From an uncultured Anaerovibrio sp. (GTDB taxonomy: Bacteria > Bacillota > Negativicutes > Selenomonadales > Selenomonadaceae): a DNA stretch of 34,921 nucleotides. Below are positions 7,330 to 14,477 of this stretch, one piece after another. The notes beneath the pieces are model-generated. The model did no database searches and was not told where the DNA came from. It saw only the letters and a list, made by a program, of their open reading frames with translations. The DNA lies in contig NZ_CAMYWM010000012.1 in the NCBI RefSeq assembly GCF_947302755.1, positions 1 through 34,921 on the forward strand. Direction: 5' to 3'. Numbering within the stretch: the first letter of the stretch is position 1; each line of letters opens with the position of its first letter. The position numbers and the translations under genes are program-made.

Positions 7330-8760
7330 ATGGCGGAACAGCTCTGGGGGGGACGGTTTTCCAAGTCCACCGACGAGATGATAAATGATTTTCAGGCGTC
7401 CATTGCTTTTGATAAGCGGATGTATACCGAGGATATAGCCGGCTCCATGGCCCATGCCACCATGCTGGCCAAGGTGGGGATTATATCTGAGGCGGATCGG
7501 GATGCCATTATCGCTGGGTTGAAGGACATATATAAGAAGATAGAAGAGGGGAATTTCTCCTTTGAGGTGGCTCTGGAGGATATTCACATGAATATCGAAA
7601 AGCGGCTTACCGAAGCCATCGGCGAGGCTGGCGGCCGTCTCCATACCGCCCGCAGCCGCAATGATCAGGTGGCCCTGGATACCCATATGTTTATCCGCCG
7701 TCAGGTGGTGGAGGTCCAAAGGCTGATTTTGGATATGCAGAGGGCCCTGGTGGAAACGGCAGAAAAATACAGCGATGTTATTATGCCGGGGTATACCCAT
7801 CTTCAACGGGCCCAGCCTATTCTCTTTTCCCATCACATGATGGCCTATTTCTCCATGCTGAAGCGGGATTTTGACCGGTTTAACGGCGTTTATGAGCGGT
7901 GTGATATTATGCCGCTGGGGGCCGGGGCCCTGGCTGGTACCACCTTCCCTATTGACCGGGAATTTGTGGCGGAGCAGCTGAATTTTGAAAACATTTATTC
8001 CAATAGTCTGGATGCGGTTTCTGACCGTGACTACATTATGGAATTTCTCTCAGCCGCCTCCATTTTAATGGTTCATCTGTCAAGACTCAGTGAGGAAACT
8101 ATTCTGTGGTGCTCCCGGGAGTTCTTCTTCATTGAACTGGATGATGCCCATTGTACCGGTTCCTCTATGATGCCCCAGAAGAAAAATCCGGATGTGTCCG
8201 AGCTGGTTCGGGGCAAGACCGGCAGGGTAGTGGGCCACCTTATGGCGATGCTCAGCACCGTAAAGGGGTTGCCCCTGGCCTACAACAAGGATTTGCAGGA
8301 GGACAAGGAGGGTATCTTTGATACCATTGATACCATTAAGTTCAGCCTGGCAGTGTATGCCCGTATCCTGCGGGGCATGAAGGTTCGTCCGGAGGTAATG
8401 CGCCGGGCCGTGGCCGAGGATTTCTCCAATGCAACGGATTTGGCTGATTATCTGGTAAAGAAGGGAATGCCCTTCAGACAGGCCCATGCTATATCCGGCA
8501 AGGCAGTTCATCACTGCATTGAGGAAAACAAGTGGCTGGCTGATATGTCCATCCAGGAGTTCAGGGAGCTGTCAGAGCTGTTTGAGGATGACATCTATGA
8601 TGCCATCAGCCCGGAGACCTGTGTGAAGAACCGCAATTCCTATGGCGGTACCTCCTATAATCAGGTGGAAATGCAGCTTAATCAGGCCCACGGAATCATG
8701 AATCTGGAGGCTGCCGTGGTGGAGGACAGAACAAATAAACAGGTTACTGTGAAGCAATAA
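7330..8760 (+). CDS. argH: argininosuccinate lyase
   Basis: ArgH splits argininosuccinate into arginine and fumarate, the last step of the pathway. The 476-residue product starts MAEQLWGGRFSK, typical of the family. It has the HTARSRNDQV segment, TYSTHLQ-like GYTHLQRAQP (which carries the acid/base histidine) and the fumarase/lyase signature GSSMMPQKKNPD (residues 277-288), whose serine (about 279) is the catalytic base. The length is slightly above the usual ~460 because of a short C-terminal tail. The start lies one base after the argG stop and uses purine-rich sequence inside argG as ribosome binding site. A strong terminator follows 17 bases after the stop, closing the arginine unit. Confidence 0.97.
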   Translation: MAEQLWGGRFSKSTDEMINDFQASIAFDKRMYTEDIAGSMAHATMLAKVGIISEADRDAIIAGLKDIYKKIEEGNFSFEVALEDIHMNIEKRLTEAIGEAGGRLHTARSRNDQVALDTHMFIRRQVVEVQRLILDMQRALVETAEKYSDVIMPGYTHLQRAQPILFSHHMMAYFSMLKRDFDRFNGVYERCDIMPLGAGALAGTTFPIDREFVAEQLNFENIYSNSLDAVSDRDYIMEFLSAASILMVHLSRLSEETILWCSREFFFIELDDAHCTGSSMMPQKKNPDVSELVRGKTGRVVGHLMAMLSTVKGLPLAYNKDLQEDKEGIFDTIDTIKFSLAVYARILRGMKVRPEVMRRAVAEDFSNATDLADYLVKKGMPFRQAHAISGKAVHHCIEENKWLADMSIQEFRELSELFEDDIYDAISPETCVKNRNSYGGTSYNQVEMQLNQAHGIMNLEAAVVEDRTNKQVTVKQ

Positions 8761-8777
8761 ATAATTCAGATAATGAA

Positions 8778-8804
8778 ACCCGTCAGCTCCTGCTGACGGG
8801 TTTT
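8778..8804. terminator. intrinsic terminator after argH
   Basis: A perfect 10-bp stem ACCCGTCAGC / GCTGACGGGT with loop TCCT is followed by TTT. The mirrored A-rich side could also stop opposite-strand transcription. Confidence 0.9.
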
Positions 8805-8829
8805 ATAGTGCGCCCGGCATGAGCGCATT

Positions 8830-8976
8830 ATAACGAGGTGAAGATGTCCCCCTCCTCTTTAGGTGGGGGTGAAAACAAACTTCAACAGGTGGTGAGCATA
8901 TCTCCCACCTCGTTGAAACGCTAATTGGAAGATTTTTCTTCTAAAGAAGAAAAATTTGAACAATGGCGTTATAACG
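8830..8976. repeat. composite hairpin repeat, module A plus module B (copy 1)
   Basis: Module A begins ATAACGAGGTG (8830-8840), holds a hairpin CCCCCTCCT/AGGTGGGGG (8848-8869), then AGGTGGTGAG (8887-8896) pairing with CTCCCACCT (8902-8910), and ends CACCTCGTTGAAACG. Module B (8911-8976) runs from CGTTGAAACGC to GCGTTATAACG around an ATTTTTCTTC/GAAGAAAAAT hairpin. A second copy of both modules lies at 14145-14288, and module B alone occurs twice at 10917-11058. The 327-base gap between argH and the next gene holds the terminator, this repeat and a promoter. Confidence 0.85.
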
Positions 8977-8996
8977 AGCCATTAGTATTTTCCCTG

Positions 8997-9025
8997 TTGA
9001 AAGTTTGAGGGCTTTAGATGATAAT
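8997..9025 (+). promoter_or_regulatory. putative sigma-A promoter of the GH13 gene
   Basis: TTGAAA (8997-9002), a 17-base spacer and GATAAT (9020-9025) stand about 60 bases before the ATG at 9088. Confidence 0.55.
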
Positions 9026-9087
9026 ATGGGTAATGATATAAATGATGTATGTTTTATCCTATGTAAAGAAACAGGGGAGCAGCTATT

Positions 9088-10851
9088 ATGAAACAGGGTA
9101 TTGATATGTTTTCTTTTTGGAGCATTATCGTTTTGGTCTGTGTATGTGAATTTTTTGTTGCGTCGGCTGCCTCAGCCCAGGACCATGGGAAAAAGGATTT
9201 AAAATGGTGGCAGAAGACTACGGTGTACCAGATTTATCCAAGGAGCTTTGCGGATACCACAGGTAATGGCATTGGTGATCTTGCTGGTATTACCAATCAT
9301 TTGGAGCATATACAGCAATTAGGCGTGGGAGCCATTTGGCTTACGCCAATATATCCGTCACCGATGGTCGATAACGGCTACGATATTGCTGACTATAAGG
9401 CTGTTGATCCTTTATATGGAACAATGGAGGATTTTGACCGATTGACAGCCGAGGCGAAAAAGCGTGATATCCGCATTGTAATGGATTTGGTGTTTAATCA
9501 CAGCTCTGATCAACATGAATGGTTTCAGGAATCAAGAAAAAGTCGTACTAATCCTAAGGCAGATTGGTATATTTGGCGGGACGCCAAGCCGGATGGCAGT
9601 GCACCAACTAACTGGCGCAGCTTTTTCGGCGGAAGTGCCTGGACCTGGTGTGAGGAACGTGGCCAATATTATCTTCATACCTTCGCTGCCCAACAGCCTG
9701 ACCTTAATTGGGAGAATCCTGAGGTCAGACATGCACTGTATGCAGCTGCCCAATTTTGGCTGGATAAAGGTGTTGGCGGCTTCCGGATTGACGCCATTCC
9801 TTATATTAAAAAGCCAGTCTTCCAGGATGGTACACCAGATGGTGCAGACGGTATGGTAAGTATTCATAAAATGACTGCTAATACCCCGGGAATTTTAGAT
9901 TTTCTCCATGAATTTAAAAATGAGGTATTTGTGGGACGGGATATTTTCACTGTAGGTGAAGCAAATGGTGTACAGCCCAAGGATTTGCCACAATGGGTAG
10001 GCGATGATGGGGTATTTGATATGGTGTTTGAGTTTAGCCACTTGAATCTTAGCCTTAAAAATGGCGAAATATGGCATCGGCCCACCTCATGGACACTGCA
10101 AGAGCTGAAATCCGCTCTGTCAGCTACTCAGGAAGTCACCAAGGACAATGGCTGGTGCCCGGTCTTTTTTGAAAATCATGATCAGCCCCGTTGTGTCAAT
10201 CATTTTTTCCCGGTTACGGCCAATCAGGATAAGGCTGCCAAGGTTATTGCAGCTGTGCTGCTGACTTTACGGGGAACGCCGTTTATCTATCAGGGACAGG
10301 AGCTGGGCTATTCCAATGTTGCGTGGTCATCTATAGAGGAATATGATGATATTTCCTCCCATGGACAATACCAAAATGCCTTGCAGGAGGGCTTCTCCAA
10401 CGAACAGGCTATGGATTTCGTTCATTTTTTTAGTCGGGATAACGCCAGAACACCAATGCAATGGGATAATAGTAAAAATGCGGGGTTCACCACTGTAAAG
10501 CCATGGTTGCCCATTCATGATGATTACGCTCAGCAAAATGTCGCGTTCCAGGAGCAGGATGAGACCTCTGTGCTCAAATGGTATCATCGCCTGGCTGAAT
10601 TTCGTAAAACTAATCCAGCGTTGACCGAAGGGGACTATGAGGTGCTTTTGCCGGATGATGAGCAAATTTTTGCCTTTACGCGCACCTCGGCTAAGCAACA
10701 GCTTACGACTATAGCGAATTTTTCCACGGAAGCTGTAAGGATTCCGAGGGAAGCCGTTTCTGGCAAGAGAGTGGTATTAAGCAGTGAAGATAATCCAGAT
10801 GAGATGCAGCTTAAGCCATTGGAAGCCCGTATTTATGAAAGGGTGAATTGA
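9088..10851 (+). CDS. exported GH13 alpha-glucosidase (oligo-1,6-glucosidase type)
   Basis: A glycoside hydrolase family 13 enzyme that probably releases glucose from short alpha-glucosides. A signal peptide is visible: hydrophobic core about residues 11-24, likely cleavage after ASA (residue 30). The mature part begins near KWWQKTTVYQIYPRSF, the usual start of cytosolic oligo-1,6-glucosidases. Conserved GH13 regions are DLVFNHSSDQHEWF, GFRIDAI with nucleophile Asp235, TVGEANG with acid/base Glu291, and FFENHDQPR with Asp365. QPDLNWENP and ARTPMQWD are typical of the alpha-glucosidase branch. The 587-residue length equals the usual catalytic unit plus leader. It has its own promoter and terminator. 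Substrate (isomaltose, trehalose-6-phosphate, sucrose) cannot be fixed; export argues against a phosphorylated substrate. Confidence 0.88.
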   Translation: MKQGIDMFSFWSIIVLVCVCEFFVASAASAQDHGKKDLKWWQKTTVYQIYPRSFADTTGNGIGDLAGITNHLEHIQQLGVGAIWLTPIYPSPMVDNGYDIADYKAVDPLYGTMEDFDRLTAEAKKRDIRIVMDLVFNHSSDQHEWFQESRKSRTNPKADWYIWRDAKPDGSAPTNWRSFFGGSAWTWCEERGQYYLHTFAAQQPDLNWENPEVRHALYAAAQFWLDKGVGGFRIDAIPYIKKPVFQDGTPDGADGMVSIHKMTANTPGILDFLHEFKNEVFVGRDIFTVGEANGVQPKDLPQWVGDDGVFDMVFEFSHLNLSLKNGEIWHRPTSWTLQELKSALSATQEVTKDNGWCPVFFENHDQPRCVNHFFPVTANQDKAAKVIAAVLLTLRGTPFIYQGQELGYSNVAWSSIEEYDDISSHGQYQNALQEGFSNEQAMDFVHFFSRDNARTPMQWDNSKNAGFTTVKPWLPIHDDYAQQNVAFQEQDETSVLKWYHRLAEFRKTNPALTEGDYEVLLPDDEQIFAFTRTSAKQQLTTIANFSTEAVRIPREAVSGKRVVLSSEDNPDEMQLKPLEARIYERVN

Positions 10852-10856
10852 TTAAG

Positions 10857-10888
10857 GCCCGTCAGTATTTCAGTATACTGGCGGGCTA
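10857..10888 (+). terminator. hairpin terminator after the GH13 gene
   Basis: The stem GCCCGTCAGTAT / ATACTGGCGGGC has one mismatch and is followed only by a weak TATT tract, so its efficiency is uncertain. Confidence 0.6.
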
Positions 10889-10916
10889 TTGAGGTGAAAG
10901 GCTGTTATGGTTGTTG

Positions 10917-10982
10917 CGTTGAAACGCTAATAAGGAATATTTTCCATTAAAATGGAAAATATTGAACAATTGCGTTATAACG
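10917..10982. repeat. module-B hairpin repeat, copy 2
   Basis: It runs CGTTGAAACGC ... GCGTTATAACG. The inner hairpin is AATATTTTCCATT / AATGGAAAATATT, so the stem tip differs from copies 1 and 4 while pairing is kept. Confidence 0.85.
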
Positions 10983-10997
10983 CTCTTATCATTGCTG

Positions 10998-11058
10998 CGT
11001 TGAAACGCTTATAAGGTATATTTTGCCGGTGGCAAAATTTGAACATCTGCGTTATAAT
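10998..11058. repeat. module-B hairpin repeat, copy 3
   Basis: It runs CGTTGAAACGC ... GCGTTATAAT with the inner hairpin TATTTTGCC / GGCAAAATTT. Its right end creates a TATAAT (11053-11058) that could serve as a -10 box for the following small membrane-protein gene, although no good -35 is present. Confidence 0.85.
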
Positions 11059-11117
11059 TACATAGTATCTGTGTTCGTGATGGGCATGGGATTATCTTGT
11101 TTGTTTGGAGGTTGCTT

Positions 11118-11300
11118 ATGAAGATAGACGGGATGAATAAATCCGATTGGCTTATGCTGGTGCTTATTGTGGCAGTAATGGCCTTGACTGATTTCAGTAA
11201 TTTACAGACTATTGATTATGTGCTTATAGTCAGTGTAATTGCCTGGGTGATTATGCTGGGTATCAGATTGTATGTGGTAAATGTGCGTAATAAACGGTGA
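11118..11300 (+). CDS. small two-helix membrane protein
   Basis: A 60-residue product with two hydrophobic segments, about residues 11-25 (WLMLVLIVAVMAL) and 34-52 (VLIVSVIAWVIMLGIRL), and a basic C-terminus VNVRNKR. The start at ATG 11118 follows GGAGG (11107-11111) by six bases; the longer frame from TTG 11097 would run through that site. The stop lies 13 bases before the ATG of the next gene, suggesting the first gene of an envelope operon. I do not recognise the family. The real ribosome binding site and operon position make it a likely true gene rather than a chance frame. Confidence 0.7.
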   Translation: MKIDGMNKSDWLMLVLIVAVMALTDFSNLQTIDYVLIVSVIAWVIMLGIRLYVVNVRNKR

Positions 11301-11313
11301 GGTGGATGTGAAC

Positions 11314-12273
11314 ATGGTAAAAAAATTTTCTGCTTATCTTGTGGTCATGATATTGACCTTGACCATGCTGGTGGCCGGCTGTGGCAGCGGGGGGAAGGGT
11401 GCTTCTTCCTCAGGCAGTCCGGACAATGGGGCCCCGGCAGAGGTTCAGGGACCCCTTACGGTAAAGGTGCTGGACGTAGGCCAGGGTGATGCAATTTTAA
11501 TAAACACCGGGGCCCAGGTTATTCTCATTGATACCGGTGATGACAAATACCGGGAGGAGAGCCGCAAAAATGAGGAGAATACCCAGTTGTTTGCCGCCCT
11601 GGACAAGGCCGGTATAACCCATATTGATAAGCTGATTATGACCCATGCCCATGCTGATCATATCGGCAAGGCCGCCAAGGTCATCAAAAAATATGGTGTA
11701 ACGGAGCTGATCCATAATGGAATCCCTTCGGCCAGCGGAGCCTTCCGGAATGCGCTTAAGGCGGCCAAGGATCAGGGCACGAAGCAGGTAAAGGTAAAGG
11801 CCGGCGATGAGCTGGATTTTGGCAATGGAGTAACCTTTGAGGTTCTTAGCCCAACCAAAGAGATTATTGCAGAGGACACCAAGGATTTACAGGCTGACAA
11901 GAAGGTCAATGTAAATAATGAATCCATTGTGGGTATATTAAAGCTGGGTCAGTTCTCCATGCTGCTTACCGGAGATGCGGAGAAGGAAATTGAGAAGGAG
12001 CTGCTGGCCGCCTATGGTGACAGACTGAAATGTAAGATATACAAGGCACCTCATCACGGCAGTCATACCTCATCCACCAAGGCCTATGTGGAAAGGGTTC
12101 AGCCGGAATATGCCATTATTTCCTGTGGTACCAATAATTCCTATGGTCATCCCCACAAGGAAACCATGCAGCTGTTCAAGAAGCTGAACATCAAGGTCCT
12201 GGAAACCGATAAGAATGGTACAGTGACTGTTACCACCGATGGCAAGGCATATTCTGTAAAGGGAGAGAGATAA
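11314..12273 (+). CDS. ComEC/Rec2-like metallo-beta-lactamase-fold lipoprotein
   Basis: A secreted hydrolase of the metallo-beta-lactamase fold, of the group resembling the C-terminal domain of the competence protein ComEC. The N-terminus is a lipoprotein signal with lipobox LVAGC and a Ser/Gly-rich linker. Metal-site motifs are LIMTHAHADHIG (the HxHxDH box), LLTGDAEKE, and APHHGSHTSS, with VLDVGQGDAILI at the domain start, as in ComEC. The start is taken as ATG 11314 (MVKKFSAYL); GTG 11308 is possible because GAGG lies five bases before it. The gene is followed one base later by a DUF3006 gene, a pairing often seen in Firmicutes. A nuclease or phosphodiesterase role at the cell surface is likely, but the substrate is unknown. 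There are no ComEC membrane segments, so it is not the DNA channel. Confidence 0.88.
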   Translation: MVKKFSAYLVVMILTLTMLVAGCGSGGKGASSSGSPDNGAPAEVQGPLTVKVLDVGQGDAILINTGAQVILIDTGDDKYREESRKNEENTQLFAALDKAGITHIDKLIMTHAHADHIGKAAKVIKKYGVTELIHNGIPSASGAFRNALKAAKDQGTKQVKVKAGDELDFGNGVTFEVLSPTKEIIAEDTKDLQADKKVNVNNESIVGILKLGQFSMLLTGDAEKEIEKELLAAYGDRLKCKIYKAPHHGSHTSSTKAYVERVQPEYAIISCGTNNSYGHPHKETMQLFKKLNIKVLETDKNGTVTVTTDGKAYSVKGER

Positions 12274-12274
12274 T

Positions 12275-12475
12275 ATGATTTCAGCCTATGTAGACCGGAT
12301 AGAAGAGGATTTGGCCGTTATCCTGTTAGGGGATGAGGAATATCAGATTGAAATTCCCTGCAGCATGCTGCCGGATGATATCAACGAGGGTAACTACATA
12401 ACCTTGGATATTAAAAAGGATAAGAGTACAACCCAGGCGGCCCTGCAGGAAGCCATGGCACTTATGGAAGATTAG
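12275..12475 (+). CDS. DUF3006 family protein
   Basis: A 66-residue protein beginning MISAYVDRIEEDLAVILL, the characteristic opening of DUF3006, and continuing as a small acidic beta-rich domain (EEYQIEIPCSMLP) with an Ala-rich helical tail. Its start is one base after the stop of the ComEC-like lipoprotein gene, implying coupled translation. Proteins of this family are commonly encoded beside such metallo-beta-lactamase proteins, but their role is unknown. It has no signal peptide, unlike its neighbours. Confidence 0.8.
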   Translation: MISAYVDRIEEDLAVILLGDEEYQIEIPCSMLPDDINEGNYITLDIKKDKSTTQAALQEAMALMED

Positions 12476-12491
12476 TTGGGAGCGAACATTA

Positions 12492-13568
12492 TTGAAAAAA
12501 ATATGGTGTAAATTACTTATATTGGTTTGTTGTGTGATGGGCCTTATGACCATGGGTACCATGAATTCCCATGCCGCATCGGTTCATCATACCTTGAATT
12601 ATTTTCATTACAATACCTACAAGGATGATGACGGGCGCAATTGGGTCCGCATCGAAATGGGTATGAATAAGGATAAGCTGGAATACGAGGCCGGCCAGCA
12701 TCCTGACAAGCCCCATCAGCTGCTGTTAAGGCTAAAGGATACGGATCGTGGTGAGGTAAAGAAGAGTATTGGCCTTGACCGCAAGATTGCCCGCTATATG
12801 AACCTGAAAAATGACCGCAGGGATCTGGTGGTTGCCATTGGAGTAACCGATTCCCTGGATGAGCATGAATATAAGGTATATACTGCAGAGGCGGATAAAA
12901 AGGCCAGAAAGCCCTATCGGCTGATTATTGAAATCGCCGAGGACAGGGGCCAGACCAATACTGTTACGGAGGAGGAGCTCCTGGAGGGAATCGATGGGCG
13001 CACCGTGGTGGTGGATCCGGGCCATGGGGGCACCGATACCGGGGCTATTGGACCAAGCTATGTACGGGAAAAGGACATTACCCTGAAAATATCCCTGGAG
13101 GTGGCCCGTATCCTTCAGGCCAATGGGGTAAATGTATTTATGACCCGTACGACGGATGTGGATGTGTACGGGCCGGAGGCAACGGATACCCAGGAGCTTC
13201 AGGCCAGGGTAAATGTGGCCAGACGGCATCCTGAGGCGGATATTTTTGTCAGCATTCACTGTAATGCCTTTACCAATCCCTCCGCCCGGGGAACCGGAAC
13301 ATATTATTATGGCCACAGCTCCAGGGATTCACTGCTGGCCCAGAGTATTCAGGATGAAATGGTGGCAGCCACCGGCCTGTATGATCGGGGCATAAACAGT
13401 GCCCGCTTCTATGTGTTGAGAAATTCATGGATACCGGCAACTCTGGTGGAAACAGCCTTTATTTCCAATCCTTATGAGGAAAAATTATTGGATAGTGCTG
13501 AAATGCAGCATACTATGGCATTGGCCATATGCAGGGGGATAAGAAATTACTTCCATAGTATGGGGTAA
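12492..13568 (+). CDS. N-acetylmuramoyl-L-alanine amidase (Amidase_3)
   Basis: A zinc amidase that cuts the bond between N-acetylmuramic acid and the stem peptide in peptidoglycan. The signal peptide occupies about residues 1-29 (KLLILVCCVMGLM, ending SHAA). Residues ~30-150 form a beta-rich region resembling an AMIN localisation domain. The catalytic domain starts at about 170 with VVVDPGHGGTDTGA (zinc His), then REKDITLKISLEVARIL (zinc Glu), SIHCNAF (zinc His) and the catalytic Glu in ATLVETAFISNP. The start codon is TTG 12492, supported by GGGAG nine bases upstream and by the clean signal sequence MKKIWCKL. It lies in the envelope cluster between DUF3006 and GerMN genes. A role in daughter-cell separation or wall turnover is inferred. 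Confidence 0.92.
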   Translation: MKKIWCKLLILVCCVMGLMTMGTMNSHAASVHHTLNYFHYNTYKDDDGRNWVRIEMGMNKDKLEYEAGQHPDKPHQLLLRLKDTDRGEVKKSIGLDRKIARYMNLKNDRRDLVVAIGVTDSLDEHEYKVYTAEADKKARKPYRLIIEIAEDRGQTNTVTEEELLEGIDGRTVVVDPGHGGTDTGAIGPSYVREKDITLKISLEVARILQANGVNVFMTRTTDVDVYGPEATDTQELQARVNVARRHPEADIFVSIHCNAFTNPSARGTGTYYYGHSSRDSLLAQSIQDEMVAATGLYDRGINSARFYVLRNSWIPATLVETAFISNPYEEKLLDSAEMQHTMALAICRGIRNYFHSMG

Positions 13569-13583
13569 GGGAGGATTTTTAAG

Positions 13584-14141
13584 ATGAAAATAACCAGGAT
13601 TATCGCTGTCATGATGATAATGCTTATGACATTGGCCTTGGCCGGCTGTGACCAGGAAAATAAGCCACAGCAGCCCAAGGAGGCACCTAAGGCTGTGGCA
13701 GAGCAGAAGCCTGAAAAAACGGCAGAGGACAAGCTTACCATCAAGCTGTATTTTCCCAACAATGATGCAACCAAGCTCATAGCCGTGGAAAAGACCATAA
13801 AGGTCAAGGGGGAGGACAAGTACAGGGCTGCTGTGGAGGCCCTTATGGAAGGCACTGATGACAGCAAATTGACCGTGGTAATACCAAAGCAGGCAAAGCT
13901 GTTGGGCGTCAGCGTCAAAGGAGATACAGCCCAGGTTGACTTTGACAAGGGCTTGATAAAGCACTTTAATGGTGGTTCCACCGGCGAGGAATTTTTGGTT
14001 GGCTCCATTGTAAACACCCTTACGGAATTTCCGGAAATAAAGAAGGTGCAGATTACCATTGAGGGCAAAAGGGTGGAGACCATAAAGGGTCATATGGATA
14101 CCAGCAAACCATTGTCCCGGATGACTGAGCTGATTAAATAG
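13584..14141 (+). CDS. GerMN-domain lipoprotein
   Basis: A 185-residue lipoprotein with lipobox LALAGC (Cys at about residue 21), a charged Pro/Glu/Lys linker, and one GerMN domain from about residue 50: LTIKLYFPNNDATKLIAVEKTI, then RAAVEALMEG, GDTAQVDFDKG and VGSIVNTLTEFPEIKKVQITIEGK. GerMN domains occur in the spore germination protein GerM and in lipoproteins of non-sporulating bacteria, often with cell-wall amidases. Here it directly follows an amidase gene with a 15-base gap and an AAGGGAGG-type ribosome binding site. A joint role in peptidoglycan remodelling is inferred. One GerMN repeat is present, whereas GerM itself has two. Confidence 0.88.
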   Translation: MKITRIIAVMMIMLMTLALAGCDQENKPQQPKEAPKAVAEQKPEKTAEDKLTIKLYFPNNDATKLIAVEKTIKVKGEDKYRAAVEALMEGTDDSKLTVVIPKQAKLLGVSVKGDTAQVDFDKGLIKHFNGGSTGEEFLVGSIVNTLTEFPEIKKVQITIEGKRVETIKGHMDTSKPLSRMTELIK

Positions 14142-14144
14142 CAT

Positions 14145-14288
14145 ATAACGAGCTTTAAGATGTCCCCCACCTCTTTAGGTGGGGGAAAATAAACTACAAC
14201 AGCTGGCGAGCATATCTCCCAGCTCGTTGAAACGCTAATTGGAAGATTTTTCTTCTAAAGAAGAAAAATTTGAACAATGGCGTTATAA
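14145..14288. repeat. composite hairpin repeat, module A plus module B (copy 4)
   Basis: It has the same layout as the copy at 8830-8976: ATAACGAGCT (14145-14154), hairpin CCCCCACCT/AGGTGGGGG (14164-14185), AGCTGGCGAG (14201-14210) with CTCCCAGCT (14216-14224), then CGTTGAAACGC ... GCGTTATAA (14225-14288). Where copy 1 has GGTGG/CCACC this copy has GCTGG/CCAGC, so pairing is preserved. The 336-base gap to the next gene holds this repeat, a terminator and a possible promoter. Confidence 0.85.
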
Positions 14289-14313
14289 AAAACTGATACT
14301 AAGATATGGGAGG

Positions 14314-14362
14314 CTGCTCTTTGTGATTGCGTCATGGCAATCGGCGAAGGGCAGTTTTTTTT
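14314..14362 (+). terminator. intrinsic terminator
   Basis: A long stem CTGCTCTT..GATTGC / GCAATC..AAGGGCAG with loop GTCATG is followed by eight T (14355-14362). It would end transcripts from the envelope cluster after passing through the hairpin repeat. Confidence 0.85.
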
Positions 14363-14388
14363 GCGAGGCTGATACTATAGTCATATTT

Positions 14389-14416
14389 TTGATAGATAAA
14401 AGGATTTTTTTAATAA
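14389..14416 (+). promoter_or_regulatory. possible promoter of the SPFH operon
   Basis: TTGATA (14389-14394), 16 bases, then TAATAA (14411-14416). The region is very AT-rich, so this is only a candidate. Confidence 0.3.
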
Positions 14417-14477
14417 ACATCGAATAACAAATATAGGATTGAATTTAGATTGATATTATTTGTAGGGAGGTATAGTT

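Noticed and set aside
6186-7370. Long minus-strand reading frame opposite argG and argH
   Set aside because: It lies wholly over well-identified genes, has no family resemblance and no ribosome binding site; it is a by-product of codon usage.
8830-11058. CRISPR array
   Set aside because: The repeated units are palindromic, of unequal spacing and few in number; no spacers of constant length and no cas genes.
14230-14427. 62-codon plus-strand frame starting in the hairpin repeat
   Set aside because: It runs through the repeat and the terminator; no ribosome binding site and no resemblance to a protein.
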